A stretch of DNA of 64,000 nucleotides from NCBI GenBank assembly GCA_910584405.1, contig CAJUAL010000002.1, forward strand, positions 1-64,000, written 5' to 3'. Below, one piece after another: positions 15,980 through 24,451 of the stretch (its first letter is position 1; the number at the start of each line of letters is the position of its first letter). Under the pieces are notes generated by a model. It saw nothing but the letters and a program-made list of their open reading frames with translations, was not told the DNA's origin and did not search any database. This stretch comes from an uncultured Vampirovibrio sp. (lineage in GTDB: Bacteria; Cyanobacteriota; Vampirovibrionia; Gastranaerophilales; Gastranaerophilaceae). A program made the translations under genes and the position numbers.

Positions 15980-17437
15980 TATTTTTTTGGAATTAGCCGT
16001 TTTTGTGATATAACAAAACGGCTTTTTATATGTCCAGTGTACGTTTTCACCCTCTATGGTACAGTTCGAGAGTACAGATTTCAAAAGTTTTACTTTGTTA
16101 GCGTCATTTGCCTGCAAATACTTGTCGTACAAGTTTTCCAACAGTTCGAGAATAGAATTTACTTCAGTCATGAACTTTTGATTTGTTGTGTCCAATGCTT
16201 CAATTTTGATTTTTACTGTTTCTAATCTTTGACGGCGGATTTCGTTTTCTTCTTTCCATTGTTCATGCGAAATATTACCGTCTAACTTGTCTTGATATAT
16301 TAAACTTATTTCACGTCTTAATTTTTCAGCACATGCGTTAAGACGTTTGAGGTTATCTTCCTGAAAACTTTGAGATTGTTTATTTAGTTCAATTATTGCG
16401 TTTAAGATTTCCTGTTTAAGTCCGCTATCAATTTGTATGGCTTTTATAGCCCCTTCAAGTTGTTCAAATATCTCTTGTTCTTTGTAATACTTTTTGTTAT
16501 TACAATTATCCCTGCCATGCCCCCAGGAACAATGATAATAGATATATTTACCTTTTTTAATTTCACCAATAATCGAACATCCGCAATCTCCGCAAGTTAA
16601 AAAGTTTCCAAGTAAAAACTCTTGCTTGCGGTATAAAGACTTCCCGTCTTTAGTAAACGCTGATTGAACCTTTTGAAATAGTTTTTTAGTTATAAGCGGA
16701 GTATGCTTTCCTTGCATTATTTCGCCTTTAAATTTGAAAACTCCAGTATAAAATGGGTTTTTCAACATTTGTTCTAATGCACTTTTCGGAATCCGCTTTT
16801 GATAAGAGCGGTAGCAAAAACCTTCATCAAGAAGTTGTTGAGCCGTATCCATAAGCGATATTGTGCCGCAAGAATATATTTCAAAAGCTCTTTTGATAAA
16901 TGGAGCGTTTAAATCATCTACGGCGATATCGTTTTTACCTTGTGAATTTCTAATGTTCTTATATCCGTATGGTGCACGGCTAGGAAATATACCCTGCTCT
17001 GCTTTTTCTTTCATGCCCTTCATTGTTTCTTCTCTAAGATTATCAATGTAGTTTTTGGCAATAAGAACTTTAAGTCCGTGTGTTAATTTAGTATGCGAAG
17101 GTGCATTTTTCCCTAAGATTTCGTTCTCTTTTACCAAATGAATTTCAAAATTTTCATCCTCTAATTTTACATAATCTTTAAAATTACGATATAAACGGTC
17201 AGTTTTCTCAACAAGAATTATATTTACATCCTTAGAAGATTTTAAGAATTTCAGCATATTGTTAAACTCAACCCTGCCGGATGTTTTTGCCGTTTGCGAT
17301 TCTGTAAACTCCTGAACGATTGTAATATCATTTTGTCGTGCATAATCTTTTAAATATTTAACCTGTGCAGGTATGGAAAAACCGTGTTTCTCTTGTTCAT
17401 TAGATGAAACACGAGCGTATAATACAGCTTTTTTCAA
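15941..17437 (-). CDS. Large serine recombinase / integrase
   Basis: 498 residues. Resolvase N-terminal domain (about 1-145) with catalytic Ser11 in YARVSSNEQ and VEKTDRLYR; Recombinase domain (about 155-260) with GIFPSRAPYGYKN; zinc ribbon (about 290-330) with two CxxC pairs; then a charged coiled coil (about 355-465), the usual large-serine-recombinase layout. The start is TTG with AAGGAG 10 bases upstream. The last 13 codons (ending LDSNQQPFD) are the antisense of tRNA-Asn, showing that the reading frame runs through the attachment site. It would excise and integrate the element without host factors. Confidence 0.92.
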   Translation of the reverse strand: MKKAVLYARVSSNEQEKHGFSIPAQVKYLKDYARQNDITIVQEFTESQTAKTSGRVEFNNMLKFLKSSKDVNIILVEKTDRLYRNFKDYVKLEDENFEIHLVKENEILGKNAPSHTKLTHGLKVLIAKNYIDNLREETMKGMKEKAEQGIFPSRAPYGYKNIRNSQGKNDIAVDDLNAPFIKRAFEIYSCGTISLMDTAQQLLDEGFCYRSYQKRIPKSALEQMLKNPFYTGVFKFKGEIMQGKHTPLITKKLFQKVQSAFTKDGKSLYRKQEFLLGNFLTCGDCGCSIIGEIKKGKYIYYHCSWGHGRDNCNNKKYYKEQEIFEQLEGAIKAIQIDSGLKQEILNAIIELNKQSQSFQEDNLKRLNACAEKLRREISLIYQDKLDGNISHEQWKEENEIRRQRLETVKIKIEALDTTNQKFMTEVNSILELLENLYDKYLQANDANKVKLLKSVLSNCTIEGENVHWTYKKPFCYITKTANSKKILPRLDSNQQPFD

Positions 17438-17549
17438 AATTCTGGAACTCCTTTTTTGTTATTTTATATTATAATTCTACATGAAAATTCCCCTTGAATA
17501 AATGTATTGTTGCGGGAACTTCATGAATTTATGTAAAGGATTTAATTGC

Positions 17550-18164
17550 ATGCCTGATACCACCAAAACTATAGATGATAGAACTTTTTTTATTTTATAT
17601 GCATTGACAAAAAGTTCAGGGTTAGAAATTTCAACTATATCAACTTTTTATGAAAATTACTCAATTAAAGATATTTTAAAAGAGTTAGATTTATTAAACG
17701 AATGCGGAGTTAGGATAGAATTATATTTTAGTATCAACTTAAAAATACCCGTGGAAATAGTCGAAAAAATCGAAGTGAATAAAAATGATATAGAAGACAG
17801 TATAAATAATATAGGAAAAATAGAACAATATTCAATTACTGTACAAAAACTATTACCTTTTGCTATTGGTTGCAGGTTCAGCTGTCCAGCCCCTGACAAG
17901 ATTACAAAGGTAATTAATGATTATTTGTCAGCGTCTGTTAATAGCCGCAGTTTATATTTTTATAACCTTGAAACTCATGTCAAAATATTTAAAAAGGTAA
18001 AACAATGGGCTGCAAATAATATGGTTTCACCGTATAAAATAGGCTATGATAGATTTTTTGAATATATTACGGAAAGTAATAAAACTAAATACGCATTTTT
18101 TCATTTTTTGTATGAGCAAGAGAGCAAAAATAATAAAAATATCAGAACTATTATTTCAAGATGA
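17550..18164 (+). CDS. Hypothetical protein of the element
   Basis: About 204 residues if started at ATG 17550, preferred because AAAGGA lies 9 bases upstream; an ATG at 17502 is open but lacks a site. Predicted mixed alpha/beta, with a Cys pair (IGCRFSCPAP) in the middle. No family recognised. It is the first plus-strand gene after the recombinase and overlaps the next gene by about 50 bases, so both are probably co-transcribed early genes of the element. Confidence 0.55.
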   Translation: MPDTTKTIDDRTFFILYALTKSSGLEISTISTFYENYSIKDILKELDLLNECGVRIELYFSINLKIPVEIVEKIEVNKNDIEDSINNIGKIEQYSITVQKLLPFAIGCRFSCPAPDKITKVINDYLSASVNSRSLYFYNLETHVKIFKKVKQWAANNMVSPYKIGYDRFFEYITESNKTKYAFFHFLYEQESKNNKNIRTIISR

Positions 18165-18555
18165 TAATCCGTTGATAATCTTTGAAGATTGGAAAGAAAA
18201 AATACATAAAAAGAAAGAACTGAAACCTGAAGGAGCGGAAATAGTAGCCTTTTACATATTCCACCTTTATAAAAATGGGGTTTACAATGCTGCAAGTAAA
18301 AAATTTTACAAATGTGATAATATAGAGTTTTTAACATTCAATTTATTCTTTTCTCAACCATATCAAGAGTTTACATATGACCAAATTGCAGCTGCACTAG
18401 GATTAAGTTCGACAAAAGATATTCCTAAGAGAATATCGAAAGCAAGAAAACACCTGAAAGAAATCTTAGGCAAGAATAATAATACAGAATATTTTATCAA
18501 CAATCAGTTAAAAAAGAAATATAAATTTATAAATATTCCCAAAGAAATAAAATAA
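18112..18555 (+). CDS. Putative HTH regulator of the element
   Basis: 147 residues from ATG 18112 (MSKRAKIIKI); the frame is open 22 codons further upstream inside the previous gene. The C-terminal third has a sigma-region-4-like or winged helix-turn-helix pattern: FTYDQIAAALGLSSTKDIPK then RISKARKHLKEIL. No ribosome-binding site is obvious, so translation may be coupled to the previous gene. A strong terminator follows at 18589. Regulator role is inference from the HTH alone. Confidence 0.5.
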   Translation: MSKRAKIIKISELLFQDDNPLIIFEDWKEKIHKKKELKPEGAEIVAFYIFHLYKNGVYNAASKKFYKCDNIEFLTFNLFFSQPYQEFTYDQIAAALGLSSTKDIPKRISKARKHLKEILGKNNNTEYFINNQLKKKYKFINIPKEIK

Positions 18556-18588
18556 TCATTTTTTGAGAATATTTTTTATTTGATAAAC

Positions 18589-18620
18589 CGCACAAACTAT
18601 ATAATTTGTGCGATTTTTTT
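18589..18620 (+). terminator. Intrinsic terminator
   Basis: 8-bp stem CGCACAAA / TTTGTGCG with an 8-base loop, followed by a run of seven T. Confidence 0.85.
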
Positions 18621-18678
18621 ATTCTCAAGTTTTTTTAAAAAGATTTTCAAACTTCTAAATGAAACATAAAGTAGAAGA

Positions 18679-18876
18679 ATGATTAAAAAATCTTATGAAA
18701 GCAAAAAAGCCTTTTGGCAAAAATACACAGCGGATGAACTCACCGATAATGACATCGATGAGATAAATCTAAATCTGCGAGATTTTGCTAAAGCGATTTT
18801 GGATATTCATAAAGAGTTAAAAAGTAATAAACAAAAGCCGGAATACTGGCAGAAAGAGGAAAGAATTGATGAATAA
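18679..18876 (+). CDS. Small charged hypothetical protein
   Basis: 65 residues, highly charged and helical, no Cys. It starts 58 bases after a terminator and overlaps the PrimPol gene by 8 bases, so it is probably the first gene of the replication operon. The weak AGTAGAAGA is the only candidate ribosome-binding site. No family recognised; a small accessory replication or DNA-binding protein is possible, but only from context. Confidence 0.55.
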   Translation: MIKKSYESKKAFWQKYTADELTDNDIDEINLNLRDFAKAILDIHKELKSNKQKPEYWQKEERIDE

Positions 18877-19375
18877 GTATAAAATAATATCTTCACTTAT
18901 TGAACAGGATTATTTCTTAATCGAATTGTACGGTATCAATGAGCTGGGGGGCTGTACTTGCTACAAAGGTAAAAAATGTAGTTGCTCGGGTAAACATCCT
19001 GTGAAATTTAACTGGAAGGATAATTTTATTAAGTCAGATGAGGAACTAAAGAACATTTTAAAACAACATCCAAATGCAAATTTTGGAATAATAACAGGAA
19101 ATGGTCTTGTGGTAATCGATATAGACCCACGACATGGCGGGTTTGAAAGTTTAGAAAAAATAAAAGATAAACTTCCAACTCCTGAAATGACCGTTAAAAC
19201 AGGTGGCGGCGGTTATCACTTCTATTATAGAACCGAAGAACATGTAGGAAACAGAACAAATATTTTACCCGGAATAGATATTCGCGGGGAAGGCGGATTG
19301 GTTGTTGCCCCAGGGAGTAAACACAAATCCGGAGAATATTACATCATAGAAGAAGGAGTAGAAAAAGATGAATAA
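18869..19375 (+). CDS. Bifunctional primase-polymerase (PrimPol/AEP) domain protein
   Basis: 168 residues covering a prim-pol catalytic domain. Motif order fits: GKHPVKFNWKD near residue 47, the metal-binding VVIDIDPRHGG (DxD), TGGGGYHFYYR with the conserved His, then GIDIRGEGGLVVAPGSKHKSG. It would synthesise primers for element replication. The N-terminal CTCYKGKKCSCSG segment supplies four Cys, possibly a metal site. ATG 18869 has AGAGGAA 8 bases upstream. Its stop overlaps the start of the helicase gene by 8 bases; in many elements the two form one polypeptide, so this is a split version. Confidence 0.88.
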   Translation: MNKYKIISSLIEQDYFLIELYGINELGGCTCYKGKKCSCSGKHPVKFNWKDNFIKSDEELKNILKQHPNANFGIITGNGLVVIDIDPRHGGFESLEKIKDKLPTPEMTVKTGGGGYHFYYRTEEHVGNRTNILPGIDIRGEGGLVVAPGSKHKSGEYYIIEEGVEKDE

Positions 19376-21281
19376 TAAAGTTAATATTATTGATATTTCG
19401 GCGTTTTTAAGCCAATGTGAACAAATTAAAAAAGAGGGCAAAGGAGGAATTACTAGGGTTGAATACAACCCTACCTCCTCTTTTGAAGAAGGAGAACGAC
19501 ATGATAGGCTTGTAAAATTAGCAGGTTCGTTATCCCGACAAGGCTTAGACCTGGCAACTCTTACAGATACATTATTAAGTCTTAATGACTCTTTATGTAC
19601 AGTTCCATTACCTGACAAGGAAGTACGAGAGATAGCAAAAAGTATTGATAAATACAAAAATTATGAACGAAACCCAGAATTGCGGGAAGAAACTAACGAT
19701 ACAAAACAGCAAGTTAAAAATATTTTATATTCAAGTAAGAGGATAAATGCAAACCTTAAAAAGCAAAAAATTGCTGATTTAATCATTGATGATTTAAGTA
19801 AAAACGGAAAATTTATTAAGACTGAAGGTGAAGAATGTTATTATTTGAGTAATGAAACGCATGAAACCCTGCATATAGATTTAGAGAATAGAAACTATCA
19901 AGGTTGGATGTCATTTTATGGAATAAATCCGCAACTGCCGGAATATAAATTTATATTTAATGCCATAACAATTTATTGTTTGCATACTGGAGAGCTGAGT
20001 GAGGTCTTTAAATATTCGCATTATGATATTAAAAACAATGTGCAATATACCAAATGCAGTAGAAATCAATTTTATAAGCTAACTGAAACAGGTAAACCTG
20101 AACTATGCTACAACGGTACGGATGGAGTATTATTCTCTGATATAGTTGAAGTTCAACCTTTTGAATATCAGAATATAGAATCTGACGTTGATTATATTGA
20201 TGAACGTATTATTTCATTGTGTAATTTTAATGAAAACATGGTGGATGCGGAGGTACAAGTAGGACTCGCAAAAGCATTTTTTATCTCTTTGTTTATGCCC
20301 GAGTTTTTACCAACAAAACCGATACTGACGGTTTCAGGCACTAAAGGGAGTGGAAAATCTACTCTTGAAAGGGCTATGGTAAAAACCTTGTATGGACACA
20401 AAGCCGATGTCTGTGCCATGCCTGGAAAGTTAGAAGATTTGGATGTATTAGTTGCGAATGCTCATTTTCTTCCAATCGATAATTTAGATACACATAAAGA
20501 CGGTTTAAGCGATAAACTTGCGGTCTATGCGACAGGTGGAAAAATCAGAAAAAGAAAACTATTTACTAATAGCCAAATTCATGAGGAAAAAATAGATGCT
20601 TTTTTAGGTATAACTACTATGGGGGTAACTTTTAAGCGTGATGATATTCTTCAAAGAGTATTGTTGTTGAGTGTGAAACCAATTCCTGCTAATAGTTATA
20701 TCGCAGAGACTGAACTTTTTGAAAATATAATCAAAGATAGGAATAAAATTTTGTCGCAATTATTGAATGAAGTTCAAAAAATATTACAAAAAATCTCTAA
20801 GAAAAAATATCTTGGTTTTAAAACCAGTTTTAGAATGGCGGATTTCGCAAAATTTTATACACTTTTTCTTGATGAATATGACGCAGCTGAACAGAACCTG
20901 AAGAAAATGACAAAATGTCAGCAACGTACCGGTTTGGATAATGATATTATTATCTCTTATTTAGCCGAGTTTATTCATAATTCAAAAGAAGGTGCGTTTT
21001 ATAATGCTAATGAAATTTATAATCAACTTATAATAATGATTGAGCAATCAGAAGATAAGGGACATTTCATATATAATAATGAATTTATTAAAAGTTATAA
21101 AAGTGTTCACGCATTTGCAAAAAGGCTTAATAATATAAAATCTGAAATTGCAGAGTTCATTCAAATTGATACTAGACAAGGTAGAGCTAATCAAACGGAA
21201 TATCAACTGCTTAAAGGGGCAAAATTTGATGAAATTAGTCGAGTTTATAAGATTGCAATTTACACAGGGAGTCCTATTTAA
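19368..21281 (+). CDS. Primase C-terminal domain + P-loop ATPase, replicative helicase-like protein
   Basis: 637 residues. Residues about 40-95 resemble the primase C-terminal helical domain (GERHDRLVKLAGSLSRQG through LPDKEVREIAKSIDKY). A P-loop ATPase follows with Walker A GTKGSGKST near 325 and Walker B-like HFLPIDNLD near 365. This is the architecture of phage/plasmid primase-helicases that work with an N-terminal PrimPol, encoded here by the overlapping upstream gene. The C-terminal 150 residues look like a winged-helix/DNA-binding tail. Together they form the replication module, and origin-like repeats lie directly downstream. Confidence 0.82.
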   Translation: MNNKVNIIDISAFLSQCEQIKKEGKGGITRVEYNPTSSFEEGERHDRLVKLAGSLSRQGLDLATLTDTLLSLNDSLCTVPLPDKEVREIAKSIDKYKNYERNPELREETNDTKQQVKNILYSSKRINANLKKQKIADLIIDDLSKNGKFIKTEGEECYYLSNETHETLHIDLENRNYQGWMSFYGINPQLPEYKFIFNAITIYCLHTGELSEVFKYSHYDIKNNVQYTKCSRNQFYKLTETGKPELCYNGTDGVLFSDIVEVQPFEYQNIESDVDYIDERIISLCNFNENMVDAEVQVGLAKAFFISLFMPEFLPTKPILTVSGTKGSGKSTLERAMVKTLYGHKADVCAMPGKLEDLDVLVANAHFLPIDNLDTHKDGLSDKLAVYATGGKIRKRKLFTNSQIHEEKIDAFLGITTMGVTFKRDDILQRVLLLSVKPIPANSYIAETELFENIIKDRNKILSQLLNEVQKILQKISKKKYLGFKTSFRMADFAKFYTLFLDEYDAAEQNLKKMTKCQQRTGLDNDIIISYLAEFIHNSKEGAFYNANEIYNQLIIMIEQSEDKGHFIYNNEFIKSYKSVHAFAKRLNNIKSEIAEFIQIDTRQGRANQTEYQLLKGAKFDEISRVYKIAIYTGSPI

Positions 21282-21298
21282 TATATAGTCTTTTGGAA

Positions 21299-21336
21299 GT
21301 GGTTAAGATGGTTAATCTCCTTAGCCACTTTTTTTT
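21299..21336 (+). terminator. Terminator after the primase-helicase gene
   Basis: GTGGTTAAG pairs with CTTAGCCAC (one G-T), with an inner GAT/ATC pair, followed by eight T. Its left arm is also part of the inverted 9-mer repeats described next. Confidence 0.75.
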
Positions 21337-21406
21337 ATATTATGTATATTATAGTTTTTTATAAAAATAATGAGAGATATAAAAACAACTTAACCACCTT
21401 AACCAT
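21299..21406. repeat. Inverted pairs of 9-bp iteron-like repeats flanking an AT-rich core
   Basis: Left: GTGGTTAAG and ATGGTTAAT in tandem (21299-21316). Right, on the opposite strand: ATGGTTAAG and GTGGTTAAG in tandem (21389-21406). The 72 bases between are almost entirely A/T. Tandem short repeats beside an AT-rich core, next to the replication genes, suggest a replication origin or Rep-binding site (inference). Confidence 0.5.
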
Positions 21407-21814
21407 TGTGCATGCTGACATTGAGGGAGTTTAAAAAATTCATCCCGACTGTTTAAGTCCGCTTCTCTATCCCACCCGACCCACCCCAAAGGGCGAATGG
21501 GGCTATGTGGATTCAGTTATTTACAAACGGCTTGTTCAGGAAAAGTTAAGGACTTTTCGGTGGTAAAACTTCACTCTGTTATATTTTTGTCAGGTGTAAA
21601 AAATTATTACTTTCTTTTATCCGTTACAACATCTTTTCAATACAGAAATTCAAAATTTTAAGTTACAAGATTAAAACGGAAAACTACAGATAACCTCCAA
21701 ACCCGCATAAAACCTACCCGGTTTACTTATAAATATATAATTTTGTTCTAACAAACCACCTCTCTTATTACTCTCTGTTCCACTTATAGCATAGAAAATA
21801 GCAGGCAGGGTAAA

Positions 21815-21861
21815 CTATGCAAGGCACGCATTCGCCTGCCGGAGGTTTCCGCCTTGCATAG
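21815..21861. repeat. 11-bp perfect inverted repeat (cruciform)
   Basis: CTATGCAAGGC and GCCTTGCATAG separated by 25 GC-rich bases containing a further CCTGCCGGAGG segment. There is no T-run, so it is not a terminator. Confidence 0.7.
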
Positions 21862-21954
21862 TTGCGGGGCTTAGGTGGTGGCGTTTTTGCTCAATAAAAT
21901 GTTTTATGCCCTCTGTTAATGTTTCAGGATAGCAGTATCAAAGTTGTCAATAAT

Positions 21955-21981
21955 ATTTACCCCTGCCCCTGCCCCTTACCC
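21955..21981. repeat. C-rich hexamer repeats; G-quadruplex motif on the minus strand
   Basis: CCCCTG, CCCCTG, CCCCTT, ACCCTT in tandem. The minus strand reads GGG-TAA-GGGG-CA-GGGG-CA-GGGG, which fits a short-loop intramolecular quadruplex. The segment starts with the 11-mer ATTTACCCCTG, found again twice at 22362-22469. Confidence 0.65.
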
Positions 21982-22033
21982 TTACCTGCTTTGTAGTTGG
22001 TATAAGTTACACAGAGTATAAAGGAGGTTCGAT

Positions 22034-22306
22034 ATGTCAGAACAAAAGAAATTTAATTTATTACGTTACGTCTATGGTGAGTTATTTTTATACTCACTTG
22101 GCAGAACTGTAGGAACTATTAAGATTGAGAGTTGGAAATTACGTACGTGGGCTAATATTCTTCGCTGGTTGGAAGATAAAAAACATATCAGTGCGTTACA
22201 TATACAATATGTCAGACCGTCGCAACATCGTATTAGTTATATTTTTAACTATGATAATATCATTTATCCGCAATATTTAAAGTATCTTCAGCGTATGGCG
22301 GAATAA
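22034..22306 (+). CDS. Small hypothetical protein of the element
   Basis: 90 residues, basic and aromatic-rich (many Tyr, Trp and Ile). AAAGGAGG lies 6 bases upstream of the ATG, a very strong ribosome-binding site, so it is likely expressed. The middle (SWKLRTWANILRWLEDKKHI) looks like a helix pair, possibly nucleic-acid binding. No family recognised. It lies between the origin-like region and the ArdC-like gene. Confidence 0.6.
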   Translation: MSEQKKFNLLRYVYGELFLYSLGRTVGTIKIESWKLRTWANILRWLEDKKHISALHIQYVRPSQHRISYIFNYDNIIYPQYLKYLQRMAE

Positions 22307-22361
22307 TTTGCCGCTTTCTTAACGAATAATCTCACAAATTATTTAATAACTAATAAATTAC

Positions 22362-22469
22362 ATTTACCCCTGCGAGGATTGGCATAATTAAACGATTTCA
22401 TGTCGGCAGAATAAATACCATGCCGGCAAAATTCAACATGGCTTAAATGGCAATCTCACAGGGGTAAAT
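22362..22469. repeat. Long inverted repeat with inner direct repeats upstream of the ArdC-like gene
   Basis: ATTTACCCCTG (22362-22372) pairs with CAGGGGTAAAT (22459-22469); GATTG/CAATC extends the stem inside. The loop holds two direct repeats, CATGTCGGCA and CATGCCGGCA. It ends about 45 bases before the ArdC start, so it could be a leader RNA structure or a protein-binding site. Confidence 0.6.
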
Positions 22470-22513
22470 ATAACAACGTACATATTAAAAGAAAAATGAA
22501 AGGATATAGAATT

Positions 22514-23335
22514 ATGAAACAAGATTACAAAGAAAAGATTACTAATCAGATAGTTACCGCATTGGAACAAGGTCAAATCCCTTGGATATCACCATTTGAA
22601 AAACAGTTAATCCCTATGAACTACTTAACAAAACGGACTTATAACGGGCTTAACCTGTTGTCTTTATGGACTACCGGCATGATGTCAGGGTTTACTGGCA
22701 ATTACTGGATAGGTTTTAGACAGGCTGACCGGCTCGGCGGCAGAGTTCGCAAAGGTGAAAAGGGTACACCGATAACAATTTGTTGCCCTATGAAATCGAA
22801 AGATGAAGATGAGCAGGAAGAAGTTATAAAGAACTATTATAAAACTGATTATGTTTTTAATTTGTATTCTCAAATTGAAGGGATAGATTTTAATGCAGAA
22901 CCTGTAAATTACAAACCGATAGCAGAACTTGATAGACTAATCACAGCTACCGGCATGAGGATAAGACATCAAGGTGAGCGGGCTTATTATTCACTAGATG
23001 AAGATTTTATCAATATGCCGTTTATGGGTAAATTCAAAACCCAAACTGCTTATTATCAAACATTAGCTCACGAACTTATACATTCAACAATGCAATCAAC
23101 ACGTTGTAACCGAGTAATGGAACGTAATGAGCAAGGTCGAGCCTTAGAAGAACTAACCGCTGAAATCGGAGCTGCATTTTTACTTGCGGAGTTTGGTGTA
23201 AAAGCGGATTTGCAAAACACCTCAGCGTATGTTCAAAGTTGGATTAAAGCCCTCAAAAACGATACAAATTATATCTTTAAAGCCTCAAAAGCGGCAACAG
23301 AAGCGGTTAAGTGGCTGAAAGAGAAATTAACGTAA
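22514..23335 (+). CDS. ArdC-like antirestriction protein (ssDNA-binding domain + zincin metallopeptidase)
   Basis: 273 residues. The N-terminal domain (about 1-120) shows ArdC/DUF1738 signatures: ALEQGQIPWISPF, TYNGLNLLSL, YWIGFRQADRLGGRVRKGEKG. The C-terminal domain is a polyvalent-protein metallopeptidase: HELIH with Glu as catalytic base, and a downstream EELTAEIGAAFL carrying the third ligand. Relatives travel on plasmids and phages, bind ssDNA and protect incoming DNA from restriction. I chose ATG 22514 because AAAGGA lies 10 bases upstream; an ATG at 22496 overlaps that site. It overlaps the convergent XRE gene by 9 bases. Confidence 0.87.
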   Translation: MKQDYKEKITNQIVTALEQGQIPWISPFEKQLIPMNYLTKRTYNGLNLLSLWTTGMMSGFTGNYWIGFRQADRLGGRVRKGEKGTPITICCPMKSKDEDEQEEVIKNYYKTDYVFNLYSQIEGIDFNAEPVNYKPIAELDRLITATGMRIRHQGERAYYSLDEDFINMPFMGKFKTQTAYYQTLAHELIHSTMQSTRCNRVMERNEQGRALEELTAEIGAAFLLAEFGVKADLQNTSAYVQSWIKALKNDTNYIFKASKAATEAVKWLKEKLT

Positions 23336-23644
23336 GGACTTAACCATACGATACACGGCTTTTAAATCATCTTGCGGTAAGTAATCTATATTATTTTTGA
23401 TATATTCACTCATATTATCAGGTGTTACTGCAAGATGTTCAAAGTCGAAAAGGTCTTTCAAATCTATATTTAAAGCCTTCGCGATATCTAATAATGCACG
23501 AGAAGGAAATGTATCACCGCACTCAACATGGCTTAGACTTCGTTGGTCTATATTTGCCTTTTCTGCAAGCAGCTGCTGCGAAATACCCTGACTCTTTCTC
23601 AATTCTTTAATTCGTTTTCCTAATAGATTTTTAATATCGTTCAT
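23327..23644 (-). CDS. XRE-family repressor of the element
   Basis: 105 residues. Cro/CI helix-turn-helix at about 10-65 (IKELRKSQGISQQLLAEKAN, SLSHVECGDTFPSRALLDI), then a helical tail (DYLPQDDLKAVYRMVKSL) like those of the regulators at 11610 and 38116. It is divergent from the secreted-protein operon at 23795, and the gap between them holds a perfect palindrome at 23725-23739, a likely operator. GGAG is well placed before the ATG. Confidence 0.87.
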   Translation of the reverse strand: MNDIKNLLGKRIKELRKSQGISQQLLAEKANIDQRSLSHVECGDTFPSRALLDIAKALNIDLKDLFDFEHLAVTPDNMSEYIKNNIDYLPQDDLKAVYRMVKSLR

Positions 23645-23724
23645 AATTCTCCTTTAGAATAACTTTTAAAGTACATTATTTGAACGAACTTAATTGGTAA
23701 AGTATTGACTTAATCGGCATAAAT

Positions 23725-23759
23725 ATTGTAAATTACAATGTATAAAGTCATAATATAAT
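23725..23759 (+). promoter_or_regulatory. Operator-like palindrome and -10 box before the secreted-protein operon
   Basis: 23725-23739 is ATTGTAA-A-TTACAAT, a perfect 15-bp palindrome. A TATAAT box follows at 23754-23759. The 13-mer AAATATTGTAAAT, which includes the left arm, occurs again upstream of the RloA gene (around 27288-27300), suggesting a shared regulator. Confidence 0.5.
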
Positions 23760-23794
23760 AGATTTAGAAAATTTATAGTGTAAGCGAGGTTATA

Positions 23795-24427
23795 ATGCTG
23801 AAAAAGATATATACAATACTTATTCTATTTATTTGTGTAAGTCCTGTATATTCTCACGAAGTAAATGTCTGGGATAAATTAAATGTACATTCTTCTCCAA
23901 ATGTGAATAGTCCTGTAATTGGTCAACTGGAAAGGGGAAAATTTGTTTCTGTTCAAAAGCAAATAAATGGTTGGAGCTATGTAAAGTATGTATCAGGACA
24001 AAATTATGAATTCGGATATGTAGATAGTTCATATATTTCATATTCATATCCCGGTTGTACAATAAAACCAATACCTTTAAATACTAATTCAACTCAATAT
24101 GCTTATGAGAAAGAACTTTATGAGATGAATAGAAAATGCAATATTGTACAACAAACTAAATGTTTACAAGAATTGAATTTTCGTTATGAAAATGAAAAAA
24201 AAAGTAATGAAGAAAAATGCCAGTATAACCCCTCTGATAATCAATATTGTTTAAGATTGAAGAAGAATACAAATGATAATTTTGATGAGCAGTTAAAAAA
24301 ATGCTATTTTTCTAATCAATCTACAATGTGTATTGGTATAGATGAATTACGTTTATTGAGAGAAAAATATAATATACATTTACCTAAATATCAAGATAGT
24401 ACAATTTATGTTCATATACTTAATTGA
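23795..24427 (+). CDS. Secreted protein with bacterial SH3-like domain
   Basis: 210 residues. Signal peptide at 1-20 (ends PVYSH). Residues about 22-85 form an SH3b-like domain (DKLNVHSSPNVNSPVIGQLE, WSYVKYVSGQNYEFGYVDSS), usually a cell-wall binding or recognition module. The remainder is Lys/Asn/Glu-rich with six or more Cys, probably disulfide-bonded. GCGAGG precedes the ATG. First gene of a three-gene plus-strand set of exported or membrane proteins inside the element. Confidence 0.75.
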   Translation: MLKKIYTILILFICVSPVYSHEVNVWDKLNVHSSPNVNSPVIGQLERGKFVSVQKQINGWSYVKYVSGQNYEFGYVDSSYISYSYPGCTIKPIPLNTNSTQYAYEKELYEMNRKCNIVQQTKCLQELNFRYENEKKSNEEKCQYNPSDNQYCLRLKKNTNDNFDEQLKKCYFSNQSTMCIGIDELRLLREKYNIHLPKYQDSTIYVHILN

Positions 24428-24451
24428 CTTGTAAATTTATAAAGGTAAAAA

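Larger units (their letters stand above)
21337..22033. other. Noncoding region of the element, origin-like
   Basis: About 700 bases with no credible gene on either strand. Contents: the right half of the iteron-like repeats, a GC-rich patch around 21465-21510 unlike the AT-rich surroundings, a cruciform at 21815-21861, and C-rich hexamers at 21955-21981. The density of such signals beside primase and helicase genes suggests a replication and/or transfer origin. Confidence 0.5.

Noticed and set aside
17502..17549. Upstream ATG for the 17550 gene
   Set aside because: No ribosome-binding site; AAAGGA fits ATG 17550.
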